NCBI RefSeq assembly: GCF_023278185.1
Contig: NZ_CP066356.1
Coordinates: 434,001 to 498,000 of the forward strand
Length of the DNA: 64,000 nucleotides
DNA from: Bradyrhizobium elkanii USDA 76
GTDB taxonomy: Bacteria; Pseudomonadota; Alphaproteobacteria; Rhizobiales; Xanthobacteraceae
Reading direction: 5' to 3'
The notes below the pieces were generated by a model, which saw nothing but the letters and a program-made list of their open reading frames with translations, was not told where the DNA came from and did no database searches. Both the position numbers and the translations under genes were made by a program. Below, piece after piece: positions 1 to 8,829 of the stretch. The stretch's first letter is position 1. Every line of letters begins with the position of its first letter.

Positions 1-845
1 ATCATCGCGGCGGGGTCGCGATGGGCGCCGCCCGAGGGCTCCTTCAGGATCTGGTCGATCACGCCGAAGCGCAGCATGTCCTGGGCGGTGATCTTCATGC
101 TGTTGGCGGCTTCCTGCGCCTTGGTGCCGTCGCGCCACAGGATCGAGGATGCCGCCTCCGGCGAGATCACGCTGTAGATCGCGTGCTCCATCATCAGGAC
201 GCGGTTCGCCGTAGTGATCGCGATGGCACCGCCCGACATGCCTTCGCCGGTGACGATCGCGACATTGGGCACGCCGAGCGACAGGCAGGCGTCGGTCGAG
301 CGGGCGATCGCCTCGGCCTGGCCGCGCTCTTCGGCGCCGATGCCGGGATAGGCGCCGGCGGAATCGACGATCGACAGCACAGGGATGCCGAACCGGTCGG
401 CCATTTCCATCAGGCGCACCGCCTTGCGGTAGCCTTCGGGGCGCGCCATGCCGAAATTGTGCTTGATGCGGCTCTCGGTGGTGGCGCCCTTTTCCTGGCC
501 GACCACGCAGATGCTCTCGCCGCGGAAGCGGCCGAAGCCGCCGACCAGGGCCTCGTCGTCGGCGAATTTGCGGTCGCCCGCCATCGGCGTGAATTCGGTG
601 ATCAGGCCGCCGATGAAATCGGTGAAGTGCGGCCGCTGCGGATGCCGCGCCACCAGCGTCTTCTGCCACGGCGTCAGATTGGAATAGAGCTCGGTGAGCG
701 CCTGCGCCGCCTTGTCCTCGATCCGCGCGACCTCGTCGCCGATGTCGCTGCCGCTCGCGGCAAGCGCACGCAACTCGTCGATCTTGGATTCAAGCTCGGC
801 GACGGGTTTTTCGAAGTCGAGATAGCTGCGCATCGGGTCGGGCAT
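1..845 (-). CDS. accA: Acetyl-CoA carboxylase carboxyltransferase subunit alpha (partial)
   Basis: The reading frame starts at the ATG complementary to 843-845 ([19 protein letters not shown]...) and runs off the left edge, so the C-terminus is missing. AccA pairs with AccD to move the carboxyl group from carboxybiotin to acetyl-CoA, the committed step of fatty acid synthesis, in the cytosol. The N-terminal helix with [17 protein letters not shown], the segment [12 protein letters not shown], and the crotonase-like core with [13 protein letters not shown] and [11 protein letters not shown] are family hallmarks. About 281 codons are present of a usual ~320. xerD lies 265 bp upstream on the same strand, separated by a palindromic repeat. 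Recognition is by motif memory; nothing looks unusual. Confidence 0.96.
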   Translation of the reverse strand, partial: MPDPMRSYLDFEKPVAELESKIDELRALAASGSDIGDEVARIEDKAAQALTELYSNLTPWQKTLVARHPQRPHFTDFIGGLITEFTPMAGDRKFADDEALVGGFGRFRGESICVVGQEKGATTESRIKHNFGMARPEGYRKAVRLMEMADRFGIPVLSIVDSAGAYPGIGAEERGQAEAIARSTDACLSLGVPNVAIVTGEGMSGGAIAITTANRVLMMEHAIYSVISPEAASSILWRDGTKAQEAANSMKITAQDMLRFGVIDQILKEPSGGAHRDPAAM

Positions 846-1017
846 CAACTCAATATAGGGAGGAACGGTGCGAGGGGCGAAGCGGTTTCGGCGTCGGAAA
901 GAGAAGCTTTGTAACTTCAAACGGTTAACGCGCATCCGGGTGGAATGCACGCTTCGGGATCGCAAGCAGGTGACGCTCTTTCTGCGGAGACGAAGCGGAA
1001 GTCAAGGCGGATTGCTC

Positions 1018-1104
1018 GTAGCCCGGATGGAGCGAAGCGCAATCCGGGAAGCTATATCGGCGGAAATACCAATCCCGGATTGCGCTGCGCTTCATCCGGG
1101 CTAC
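1018..1104. repeat. Palindromic REP-like element (family A)
   Basis: The element starts GTAGCCCGGATGGAGCG and ends with the inverse, CGCTTCATCCGGGCTAC, separated by a short spacer. It sits between the 3' end of xerD and accA. Further copies of the same arms occur at 7593-7643, 35388-35456 and 41911-42005, always between genes. It could fold into a long hairpin and may act as a transcript end for xerD. Confidence 0.8.
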
Positions 1105-1110
1105 GGACCG

Positions 1111-2094
<984 letters not shown>

Positions 2095-2110
2095 GCCGGA
2101 ATCATAGCGT

Positions 2111-2257
2111 CTATTTCTTGAGGAACTTATCCGGTGGGATGGTCACCGTCATTTCCCGCGGTTTCGGGTGCACGAAATTCGCCAGCGCGAAGACGATGCC
2201 ATAGCCGATCCCGAAAATCACGGCGACGACCGTCAGGAAGCGGAACAGGCTGGGCAT
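2111..2257 (-). CDS. Small conserved single-pass membrane protein (48 aa)
   Basis: A 48-codon frame starts at the ATG complementary to 2255-2257 and ends with TAG at 2111-2113. The product begins MPSLFRFLTVVAVIFGIGYG, continues with a hydrophobic helix to about residue 27, and ends with a polar tail containing PKPREMTVTIPP and a terminal KFLKK. It lies 16 bp upstream of xerD on the same strand and divergently from aroK. Codon use is GC3-rich like its neighbours. I recall a similar short protein at this place in related genomes, sometimes mislabelled as a histidine kinase, but I cannot verify this. The function is unknown; one membrane helix with a short polar tail is all that can be read. Confidence 0.75.
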   Translation of the reverse strand: MPSLFRFLTVVAVIFGIGYGIVFALANFVHPKPREMTVTIPPDKFLKK

Positions 2258-2402
2258 GAAGGCGACTCGGGCGGCGAATTAACCAATGAAATCATCCAAC
2301 ATGTTCCCCGCGCGGTTGCAAGAGTCGCTGGTAAGGGTGTCGCCGGGGGTAGTATAGGTGGCTCGAATTCTGAACAATTCGTCCCAATATCCGAGCTTTT
2401 TG

Positions 2403-3035
2403 ATGTCCGACGCAGCCGTACCGGCGCCCACCCACCCGACCCTGGAGGCCGACATCGCGGCCGCGCTGGGGACGCGGTCGATCGTGCTGGTCGGCATGAT
2501 GGGGGCCGGCAAGTCGACCATCGGCCGGCGGGTGGCGGCGCGACTCAAGCTGCCGTTCACCGATGCCGACACCGAGATCGAGGCGGCGGCGGACATGACG
2601 ATCCCGGAGATCTTCGAGAGCAAGGGCGAGCCGTATTTCCGCGACGGTGAGGCGCGGGTGATCGCCCGCATCCTCGGCAATGGCCCGGTCGTGCTGGCGA
2701 CCGGCGGCGGCGCCTTCATGCGCGAGGAGACCCGCAACCGGATCCGCGACCGCGCGATCTCGATCTGGCTCAAGGCCGACAGTGATATCATCATGCGCCG
2801 GGTGCGCCGCCGCGCCGATCGTCCGCTGTTGCACACCCCCGACCCGGAGGCGACCGTCAACCGCCTGCTCAGCGAGCGCGAGCCGGTCTACCGCACCGCC
2901 GATTTGACGATTGCCTCGCGCGACGTGCCGCACGACCGCATCGTCGACGAATGCCTCGAGGCCCTGCATGCGCATCTGTGCGGTGCGCGCCCGGCCGACG
3001 AGCCACCATCTGATGGATTGAACGCGACCTCATGA
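2403..3035 (+). CDS. aroK: Shikimate kinase
   Basis: The enzyme phosphorylates shikimate at the 3-OH with ATP, the fifth step of chorismate synthesis. The product has 210 residues if the ATG at 2403 is used (MSDAAVPAPTHPTLEADI); an upstream in-frame GTG at 2358 would add 15 residues that do not look like protein. The P-loop GMMGAGKST lies at residues 31-39, the substrate Asp in FTDADTEIE follows, then FRDGE, and the shikimate-binding ATGGGAF. The lid region with RRRADRPLL is present. It overlaps aroB by the four bases ATGA, which implies translational coupling. Its length of ~210 instead of ~175 comes from N- and C-terminal extensions common in alphaproteobacteria. Confidence 0.95.
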   Translation: MSDAAVPAPTHPTLEADIAAALGTRSIVLVGMMGAGKSTIGRRVAARLKLPFTDADTEIEAAADMTIPEIFESKGEPYFRDGEARVIARILGNGPVVLATGGGAFMREETRNRIRDRAISIWLKADSDIIMRRVRRRADRPLLHTPDPEATVNRLLSEREPVYRTADLTIASRDVPHDRIVDECLEALHAHLCGARPADEPPSDGLNATS

Positions 3036-4174
3036 CTGCGCCCTTGAAACATTCCGCCTCCGTTACCGTCGACGTCGCGCTCGGCGACCGCGCCTATGAC
3101 ATCGTCATCGGCCGCGGCGTGCTGCAGTCGCTCGGCGAGCGTGTCGCGGCGCTGCGGCCCGGCGTGCGTACCGCCATCGTCACGGACCGCACCGTCGCCA
3201 AGCACTGGCTGGAGCCGACCGAGGCGTCGCTCGCAGCGGCCGGCGTGCCGACGTCGCGGATCGTCGTCGAGGAGGGCGAGGGTTCGAAGAGCTATGCCAC
3301 GCTGACCGAGGTCAGCGAAGCGCTGATCGCGGCGAAGATCGAGCGCAATGACCTCGTGATCGCGCTCGGCGGCGGCGTGGTCGGCGATCTCGCCGGCTTC
3401 GCGGCCGCGATCCTGCGCCGCGGCGTCGATTTCGTGCAGGTGCCGACCTCGCTGCTGGCGCAGGTCGATTCCTCCGTCGGCGGCAAGACCGGCATCAACT
3501 CGCCGCAGGGCAAGAACCTGATCGGCGCGTTCCACCAGCCGGTGCTGGTCATCGCCGACACCTCGGTGCTCGACACGCTGTCGCCGCGCCAGTTCCGCGC
3601 CGGCTACGCCGAGGTCGCGAAATACGGCATCCTCGGTGACGAGGCCTTCTTCGCCTGGCTCGAGAAGAACCATGCCGACATCTTCGCCGGCGGCGCCGGG
3701 CGCGAGCACGCGATCGCAACTTCCTGCCGTGCCAAGGCCGGCGTTGTGTCCCGTGACGAGCGCGAGACCGGCGAGCGGGCGCTGCTTAATCTCGGCCATA
3801 CCTTCGGCCATGCGCTGGAAGCCGCAACCGGCTTTTCGGACCGACTGTTCCACGGCGAGGGCGTCGCGGTCGGCATGGTGCTGGCGGCGGAATTCTCGGC
3901 GCAGCTCGGCATGATCTCGTCCGACGATGCGGGGCGCATCGCGCGTCATCTGTCCGCGGTCGGATTGCCGACGCGCCTGCAGGATATCGCAGGCTTCGCG
4001 CAGGAAGGTCTTGCCGACGCCGACACGCTCCTGGCGCTGATGGCGCAGGACAAGAAGGTCAAGCGCGGCAAGCTCACCTTCATCCTGCTGGAGGCCGTCG
4101 GCCGCGCCGTGATCGCCAACAATGTCGAGCCGCAGCCGGTGCGCGACTTCCTGCAAGCCAAGTTGAAGGCCTAG
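3032..4174 (+). CDS. aroB: 3-dehydroquinate synthase
   Basis: AroB converts DAHP to 3-dehydroquinate, the second step of the shikimate pathway, using NAD and a divalent metal. The 380-residue frame shows the NAD-binding ALGGGVVGDLAGF near residue 115, the loop VPTSLLAQVDSSVGGKTGIN, and metal ligands in YAEVAKYG (Glu), GHTFGHALE (His) and HGEGVAVGM (His). The start ATG overlaps the aroK stop, so the two genes form an operon. The stop codon TAG falls inside a short palindrome (4172-4213) that may serve as transcript end. Confidence 0.97.
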   Translation: MTAPLKHSASVTVDVALGDRAYDIVIGRGVLQSLGERVAALRPGVRTAIVTDRTVAKHWLEPTEASLAAAGVPTSRIVVEEGEGSKSYATLTEVSEALIAAKIERNDLVIALGGGVVGDLAGFAAAILRRGVDFVQVPTSLLAQVDSSVGGKTGINSPQGKNLIGAFHQPVLVIADTSVLDTLSPRQFRAGYAEVAKYGILGDEAFFAWLEKNHADIFAGGAGREHAIATSCRAKAGVVSRDERETGERALLNLGHTFGHALEAATGFSDRLFHGEGVAVGMVLAAEFSAQLGMISSDDAGRIARHLSAVGLPTRLQDIAGFAQEGLADADTLLALMAQDKKVKRGKLTFILLEAVGRAVIANNVEPQPVRDFLQAKLKA

Positions 4175-4213
4175 AGCGGGATGAACTCTTCTTCGGATCG
4201 TCATCCCACTCTA
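4172..4213. repeat. Short palindrome at the aroB stop codon
   Basis: TAGAGCGGGATGA at the left and TCATCCCACTCTA at the right form a hairpin with one mismatch, around a loop rich in cttcttcgg. The left arm contains the aroB stop codon. It is followed within 15 bp by a second palindrome of a different family at 4227-4275. Either could end the aroKB transcript. The sequence resembles short intergenic palindromes scattered in rhizobial genomes, judged from memory. Confidence 0.7.
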
Positions 4214-4226
4214 TTCTTTTTGATTT

Positions 4227-4275
4227 GAGCATGATCTTTTCGGAAAACCGCTGCACACGTTTCCGGATCATGCTC
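4227..4275. repeat. gagcatgatc palindromic repeat (family D, copy 1)
   Basis: The arms GAGCATGATC and GATCATGCTC flank an interior with cggaaaaccg and cgtttccg. A second copy lies at 49265-49313 in front of an MFS gene. Both sit just upstream of a plus-strand membrane-protein gene. The arms pair perfectly over ten bases. Confidence 0.85.
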
Positions 4276-4293
4276 TAACCACGGATCAATTCA

Positions 4294-5601
4294 GTGGGAT
4301 GGTTCACCTTCTCGATCGTGCTGCTCTGTCTGTTCATCTCGGCGTTCTTCGCGGCGAGTGAGACGGCGCTGACCGGCGCCTCGCGCGCCAGCATGCTGCG
4401 GCTGTCGAAGCAGGGCAACACCGATGCCGGTGTGGTGTCGAAGCTGTTCAACATGCGCGAGCGCATGATCGGCGCGCTGCTGCTCGGCAACAACATCGCC
4501 AATATTGGCGCCTCGGCGCTGGCGACCGGCGTGTTCACGGCCTGGTTCGGCGACGTCGGCGTGCTCTACGCCACCGCGGTCATGACCGTGATGGTGGTGG
4601 TGTTCGCCGAGGTGCTGCCCAAGACCATCGCGATCAACGCGCCCGACCGCATCTCGCTGCTGGTCGCGCGGCCGATGCGGCTGACGATCTTCGTGCTGGG
4701 GCCGCTGCTCACCATCATCGAGACCATCGTGCTGGCGCTGATGAAGCTGCTCGGCATCAAGGTCGGGGCGCATCAGGCGGTGCTGTCGCCGACCGAACGT
4801 CTGCGCGGTGCGGTCGATCTGCTGCATCACGAGGGCAAGGTCGAGAAGCAGGACCGCGACATGCTCGGCGGGTTGCTGGATCTCAGCGAGCTGCAGGTCT
4901 CCGACGTCATGGTCCATCGTACCGAGATGACCATGGTCAACGCCGACCTGCCGCCCGAGGAACTGGTGCGCGAGGTGCTGGCGAGCGAATATACCCGCAT
5001 CCCGCTGTGGCGGGAGAAGCCGGAGAACATCGTCGGCGTGCTGCACGCCAAGGACCTGCTGCGCGCGATGCGCGCCAACGACGGCGACATGTCCGCGATC
5101 GATGCCACCGCGATCGCGCTGCCGCCCTGGTTCGTGCCGGAGATGCGTCCGGTCTCCGAACAGCTGAAGGCATTCCGCCGCCGCAAGACCCACTTCGCGC
5201 TCGTGGTCGACGAATATGGCGAGGTCGAAGGCATGGTGACACTGGAGGACATCCTGGAGGAGATCGTCGGCGACATCTCCGACGAGCACGACGTCGTCGT
5301 CGCCGGCGTGCGTGCCCAGCCGGACGGCTCGGTCGTGGTCGACGGCTCGGTGCCGATCCGCGATCTCAACCGTGCGATGGACTGGCGCCTGCCGGACGAG
5401 GAGGCGACCACGGTCGCCGGCCTCGTGATCCACGAGGCGCGCTCGATCCCGGAGCGCGGCCAGAGCTTCACCTTCCACGGCTTCCGCTTCCGCGTGCTCC
5501 GCCGCGAGCGCAACCGCATCACCGCGCTGCGCATCGTCGCCGTCCCGCGCGAGACCGAGCTGGACGAGAAGAAGCCGAAGCGGGCGGGGACGGCGTTCTA
5601 G
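4294..5601 (+). CDS. HlyC/CorC (CNNM) family membrane protein with CBS domains
   Basis: This 435-residue protein has three parts. A DUF21/CNNM transmembrane domain covers residues 1-195 with at least three hydrophobic segments (FTFSIVLLCLFISAFFAASETALTG, ATAVMTVMVVVFAEVLPKTIAIN). A pair of CBS domains lies at about 205-335 (VSDVMVHRTEMTMV; HFALVVDEYGEVEGMVTLEDILEEIVGDI). A CorC_HlyC C-terminal domain spans about 345-430. Family members are linked to magnesium/cobalt efflux; older annotation as haemolysin is not supported. The start is GTG at 4294; no strong ribosome site is visible, and the ATG at 4299 is out of frame. Transport substrate cannot be read from sequence. Confidence 0.93.
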   Translation: MGWFTFSIVLLCLFISAFFAASETALTGASRASMLRLSKQGNTDAGVVSKLFNMRERMIGALLLGNNIANIGASALATGVFTAWFGDVGVLYATAVMTVMVVVFAEVLPKTIAINAPDRISLLVARPMRLTIFVLGPLLTIIETIVLALMKLLGIKVGAHQAVLSPTERLRGAVDLLHHEGKVEKQDRDMLGGLLDLSELQVSDVMVHRTEMTMVNADLPPEELVREVLASEYTRIPLWREKPENIVGVLHAKDLLRAMRANDGDMSAIDATAIALPPWFVPEMRPVSEQLKAFRRRKTHFALVVDEYGEVEGMVTLEDILEEIVGDISDEHDVVVAGVRAQPDGSVVVDGSVPIRDLNRAMDWRLPDEEATTVAGLVIHEARSIPERGQSFTFHGFRFRVLRRERNRITALRIVAVPRETELDEKKPKRAGTAF

Positions 5602-5631
5602 GGCTGGGCGGCAAGCGCAACTCGACCCTAT

Positions 5632-5788
5632 CACCGTCACCCCCGCGCAACGGCTTCGCCGTTGTCGCTGGAGGAGCGCGTAGCGCGTCTCGAAGGGTCG
5701 ACGGCCATCGGCCGGGCCGTGCATCCTTCGAGACGCGCTGCGCGCTCCTCCAGCGACAAAGGCGCAGCCTTTGCGCGGGGATGACGGG
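5632..5788. repeat. Palindromic intergenic repeat (family C, copy 1)
   Basis: Outer arms caccgtcaccccCGCGCAA and CGCGGGGATGACGGG enclose inner inverted arms tgtcgctggaggagcgcg and cgcgctcctccagcgaca, with cttcgag/ctcgaag near the centre. Related copies are at 35468-35573 and 35922-36092. It lies between the convergent ends of the CorC-type gene and the secreted hypothetical. Confidence 0.8.
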
Positions 5789-5806
5789 TCTGATGGATGT
5801 GCCTCG

Positions 5807-6268
5807 CTACTCGATATCGATCGAGATGCCCGACAGCTTCCACGCGCCGTCGGAGGGGATGAAGCCGAGCTGATACTTCACCTGCTTGGGCGTGGTGTCG
5901 AAATGCCCCTTCAGCCGCAGTACGCCCTTGTCGTCGACCTTGGCGTCCTCATCGAGCACGATCGGCTTGGCCACCACGGCGTCGAACACCGCATGCTTGT
6001 CGACCAGATCCTTGAAGATGGTCTTGAGCTTGTCGGGCGGAAACTGGTCGCGGAACGGCTTTGAGATCTTGGCATGGAACACGGTGAAATTATTCGCGGC
6101 TACCGCATCATTGAGCGACACCAGGATGCTCTTGACCAGCACCTCCTGGACGAACGGGCTCGGCATGTCCAGCGCCGAGGCCGGGCGCATCGCGTTGATC
6201 AGGAGCAGGCCGGCGGCGGTGACGATCGACCGGAAACGTGGCCAGCAAGGGATCATCAGTGGCCCCAT
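5807..6268 (-). CDS. Secreted hypothetical protein (153 aa)
   Basis: The product starts MGPLMIPCWPRFRSIVTAAGLLLINAMRPASALDMPS, which reads as a signal peptide with likely cleavage after PASA. A hydrophilic domain follows: VQEVLVKSILVSLNDAVAANNFTVFHAKISKPFRDQF, then a beta-rich end with GVLRLKGHFDTTPKQVKYQLGFIPSDGAWKLSGISIDIE. The end resembles NTF2-like/DUF-type periplasmic domains in which a small alpha-beta cone ends with a strand reading WKLxGIxI. No catalytic residues are evident. It is convergent with the CorC-type gene. The function is unknown; export to the periplasm is inferred from the N-terminus. Confidence 0.85.
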   Translation of the reverse strand: MGPLMIPCWPRFRSIVTAAGLLLINAMRPASALDMPSPFVQEVLVKSILVSLNDAVAANNFTVFHAKISKPFRDQFPPDKLKTIFKDLVDKHAVFDAVVAKPIVLDEDAKVDDKGVLRLKGHFDTTPKQVKYQLGFIPSDGAWKLSGISIDIE

Positions 6269-6374
6269 ATCATGCGTGGCGGTGCAATCCGTAGTTTCAC
6301 CTGCTCACCTATGGAGCAGGTCCATCCTGTTCTCATAAAGGAAAACCACCGCTTCGTCTTGAGGCAAGCGCGCA

Positions 6375-6650
6375 CTAGCGCGGCTTTTCCCCGGGGCCGT
6401 GGGCGTGGATCGCCAGCGCATGCACCGAGCCGGCGAGTTCCTGAGCCAGCGTCGCATTTATCATGCGATGGCGTTCGATCCGGCTCTTCCCTTCGAAGGC
6501 CGGAGACACAATATATACCCGGAAATGCGTCTCCCCGCCTGGCCTGTGGCCGGCGTGGCCCTCATGCAGATGTGACTCGTCGACGACGTCGAGGCTTTCC
6601 GGCAAGAAAGCTTCACGCAACTTGTTTATGATAACGTCTTTGGTGTTCAT
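6375..6650 (-). CDS. bolA: BolA family protein
   Basis: The 91-residue product (MNTKDVIINKLREAFLPESLDVVDES...) carries the BolA fold signature. It has an N-terminal helix, the loop SHLHEGHAGHRPGGETHFRVYIVSPAFEGKSRIERHR, and the final helix with MINATLAQELAGSVHALAIHAHGP. BolA proteins bind monothiol glutaredoxins with a 2Fe-2S cluster, using the conserved histidine in HALAIHA, and act in iron and redox homeostasis. The frame is open further upstream to 6884, but the ATG at 6648-6650 matches the family start. It is divergent from the J-domain gene at 6760, sharing a 109-bp promoter region. Confidence 0.92.
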   Translation of the reverse strand: MNTKDVIINKLREAFLPESLDVVDESHLHEGHAGHRPGGETHFRVYIVSPAFEGKSRIERHRMINATLAQELAGSVHALAIHAHGPGEKPR

Positions 6651-6759
6651 GGCGGCGGAGTTAGGTTCGCGACAGCTTTTCGTCAATGGTGCAAGCGGGA
6701 AACGAGGTCTGCGCAATGTCAAGACTTGAAGATTTGTGCATTGCGTAGTCAAAGAGAAC

Positions 6760-7398
6760 ATGCCGATCGATTCATCAAAATTCTTCGACTCCATTCGCAT
6801 CAAGCCGACCAAGGTGAGTGCGAAGCGCCAGGCGCAGGCCGGCGAGCAGGCTGTGACCTGCGAGTGGGCGGGTTGCCAGAACAAGGGCGCGCACCGCGCC
6901 CCGAAAGGCCGCGAGAATTCGCGCGAGTATTGGCACTTCTGTCTCGATCACGTCCGCGAGTACAACCAGTCCTACAATTTCTTCCAGGGCATGAATCCTG
7001 ACGACGTCGCGCGCTACCAGAAGGACGCGCTGACCGGCCACCGTCCGACCTGGAAGATGGGTGCCAACAACGGCAAGAAGGGCGACAGCGGTCTCGATGC
7101 CGCTTCCGATCCGTTCCACGTGTTCTCCGAGCTCAACGGCCGTGGCCGCTGGCGCCCCGGACCGGGCGGCGCGGAGCCCAAGCCCGAGACCCGCAAGGTC
7201 ATGAACGCCGAGCGCAAGGCGCTGCAGGTGATGGGGTTAGGGGCCGAGGCGACGCTCGAAGACGTCAAGTCGAAGTACAAGGCGCTGGTCAAGCAGCACC
7301 ATCCCGACGCCAATGGTGGCGACCGTTCCACCGAGGATCGCCTGATCGAGATCATCAAGGCGTACAATTATCTGAAGACCGTGGTGCGCGAGGCCTGA
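6760..7398 (+). CDS. J-domain (DnaJ-like) protein with C-terminal J domain
   Basis: The 212-residue product from ATG 6760 (MPIDSSKFFDSIRI), preceded by aaagagaa, ends in a J domain at about residues 150-210. That domain reads ALQVMGLGAEATLEDVKSKYKALVKQHHPDANGG and contains the HPD motif needed to stimulate Hsp70 ATPase. The N-terminal ~140 residues hold a Cys pair and His-Cys in CEWAGCQNKGAHRAP and WHFCLDHVREYN, which could bind a metal. The family is common in Rhizobiales next to bolA and cobS. An upstream in-frame start at 6736 adds eight residues without a better ribosome site. A specific client is unknown. Confidence 0.93.
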   Translation: MPIDSSKFFDSIRIKPTKVSAKRQAQAGEQAVTCEWAGCQNKGAHRAPKGRENSREYWHFCLDHVREYNQSYNFFQGMNPDDVARYQKDALTGHRPTWKMGANNGKKGDSGLDAASDPFHVFSELNGRGRWRPGPGGAEPKPETRKVMNAERKALQVMGLGAEATLEDVKSKYKALVKQHHPDANGGDRSTEDRLIEIIKAYNYLKTVVREA

Positions 7399-7440
7399 GC
7401 TCTCTCGTCCTCGTCGCCGCTGCCTAGTGCGCAGTTGCCC

Positions 7441-7552
7441 ACGGGAGCAGGGGCCCATAACCACCGGCCGTTTATCGTTTGCACAGATGTCCGCCCGATT
7501 GCCCCATCGATGGGCCGCGGCGTATGGGTCCCGGCCTTCGCCGGGACGACGG
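7441..7552. repeat. cgtcgtcccggc-type repeat (family B, copy 1)
   Basis: The right end reads tatgggtcccggcCTTCGCCGGGACGAC, a palindromic arm. The left part contains gggcccataaccaccggccg, which resembles internal sequence of the copies at 32707-32833 and 52235-52359. The left terminal arm is missing or degraded here. It is intergenic, downstream of the J-domain gene. Confidence 0.65.
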
Positions 7553-7592
7553 CGGAGTGTGTGGCTCCGCCATCGTCCAACGGTGCAGGTTT

Positions 7593-7643
7593 GTAGCCCG
7601 GATGAAGCGCAGCGCAATCCGGGGCGCTTCCATCCGGGCTGCG
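7593..7643. repeat. Palindromic REP-like element (family A)
   Basis: GTAGCCCGGATGAAGCGCAG on the left and the inverse CCATCCGGGCTGCGG on the right, with a short centre. It lies 16 bp downstream of the minus-strand citrate synthase stop and could act as its transcript end. Confidence 0.8.
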
Positions 7644-7658
7644 GTTCGCGGTTAGCCC

Positions 7659-8753
7659 TCACCCCTTCGGCATCGCCCCGACATAGGACGAGCTCGGCCG
7701 GATCAGCCGCCCGGTGCGCCGCTGCTCAAGCGCGTGCGCGGTCCAGCCGGCGGCGCGGGCCACCGCGAAGATCGGCGTGAACGCCTGCCGCGGGATTTCC
7801 AGCCCATCGAGCAGGATCGCGGTGAAGAACTCGACATTGGTCTCGAGCGGCCGCTCCGGGTTCTTCTTCCGCAGCGCCTCGCGGATATAGGCCTCGACCT
7901 CGGCGGCAAACGGCAGGTCGGCACCACTGGCCTCGAGGCGCTCGATCGCGACCTTCAGCACGTCGGCGCGCGGGTCGCGCACGCGATAGACGCGGTGACC
8001 AAACCCCATCAGCCGTTCGCCGTGCGCCAGCGCGCCGTCGACCCAGGGCTTGATGCGCTCGCGCGTCCCGATCGCGTCCAGCATCTCGAGCACCGGCTCA
8101 GGTGCGCCGCCATGCAGCGGGCCGGTCAGCGCGCAATAGCCGCCGGTGATCGCCGCGAACAGATCGGCCTGGGTGGACGCGATCACCCGCGTGGTGAAGG
8201 TCGACGCATTCATGCCGTGGTCGCATACGGTGACGAGATAGGCGTCGAGCGCGGCGACCTCGCGCGGCTCGACCTTGCGGCCCAGCAGCATCCGCAGCGT
8301 GTCGGCGGCGTGGCCGGCATTCGGGTCCGGCGCGATCGGGTCATGCCCCCTGGCGTGCTGGACCAGGGCGCCCGCGATCACCGGGAAGGCGCCGACGATG
8401 GTCGCCTCGTGCTCCAGCCCGTTCTCGCCGCGAAGGCCGGCGATCGCCGCGCGGAAGCCGTCGACGATCGACATGCCGCGCGTCGCCGGCAGCAGGTCCG
8501 GCAACCGGGCGAAGGCGCGTTCGCGGGCGGCGCCAAGGCTGGCGCGGACATTGGCTTCGCTCAGCGCCTTGCCGGTGGCGCCGTTCCACAGCCGCGCGGT
8601 GACGCCCTCGAAGCTCGACTTGCCCGCGAGGTCGGCGACGTGCTCGCCGGCGATGATCAACTCGCCGCGCTCGCCGTCGACATGGCTCAACACGGTCTCG
8701 GCGGCGGGAACGCCGTCCAGACCGATCTGGCTCTTGGTGAGATGCATATTCAT
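7659..8753 (-). CDS. Citrate synthase family protein (citrate/2-methylcitrate synthase-like)
   Basis: The family condenses an acyl-CoA (acetyl- or propionyl-CoA) with oxaloacetate. Starting at the ATG at 8751-8753 (MNMHLTKSQIGLDGVPAAETVLS), which has AAGGAGAT just upstream on the minus strand, the product has 364 residues, the short bacterial form. The active-site His in CDHGMNASTFTTRVIAST and the second His in MGFGHRVYRVRDPRAD are present. The position of the catalytic Asp (usual NVDF) reads NVEFFTA, so Glu replaces Asp. It is divergent from a second, HTH-fused paralogue whose start codon is 76 bp away. The main TCA citrate synthase is probably elsewhere; this one is likely accessory. Confidence 0.9.
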   Translation of the reverse strand: MNMHLTKSQIGLDGVPAAETVLSHVDGERGELIIAGEHVADLAGKSSFEGVTARLWNGATGKALSEANVRASLGAARERAFARLPDLLPATRGMSIVDGFRAAIAGLRGENGLEHEATIVGAFPVIAGALVQHARGHDPIAPDPNAGHAADTLRMLLGRKVEPREVAALDAYLVTVCDHGMNASTFTTRVIASTQADLFAAITGGYCALTGPLHGGAPEPVLEMLDAIGTRERIKPWVDGALAHGERLMGFGHRVYRVRDPRADVLKVAIERLEASGADLPFAAEVEAYIREALRKKNPERPLETNVEFFTAILLDGLEIPRQAFTPIFAVARAAGWTAHALEQRRTGRLIRPSSSYVGAMPKG

Positions 8754-8801
8754 GGCCTGATCTCCTTGCTTCACCCCTTCAAGGTCAGGCCTCTCGACGA
8801 G

Positions 8802-8828
8802 TTGATCAATCTTGATTATATAAATCAA
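8802..8828. promoter_or_regulatory. Paired TTGAT/ATCAA palindromes between divergent citrate synthase genes
   Basis: TTGATCAA at 8802-8809 is a perfect 8-bp palindrome. At 8812-8828, TTGATT and AATCAA face each other around ATATA. The two TTGAT half-sites start exactly 10 bp apart. The right arm ends one base before the ATG of the HTH-citrate synthase gene. The region is AT-rich in a GC-rich genome. It is well placed to be the operator of a regulator acting on both genes; autoregulation by the HTH domain of the plus-strand gene is inferred. Confidence 0.6.
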
Positions 8829-8829
8829 T

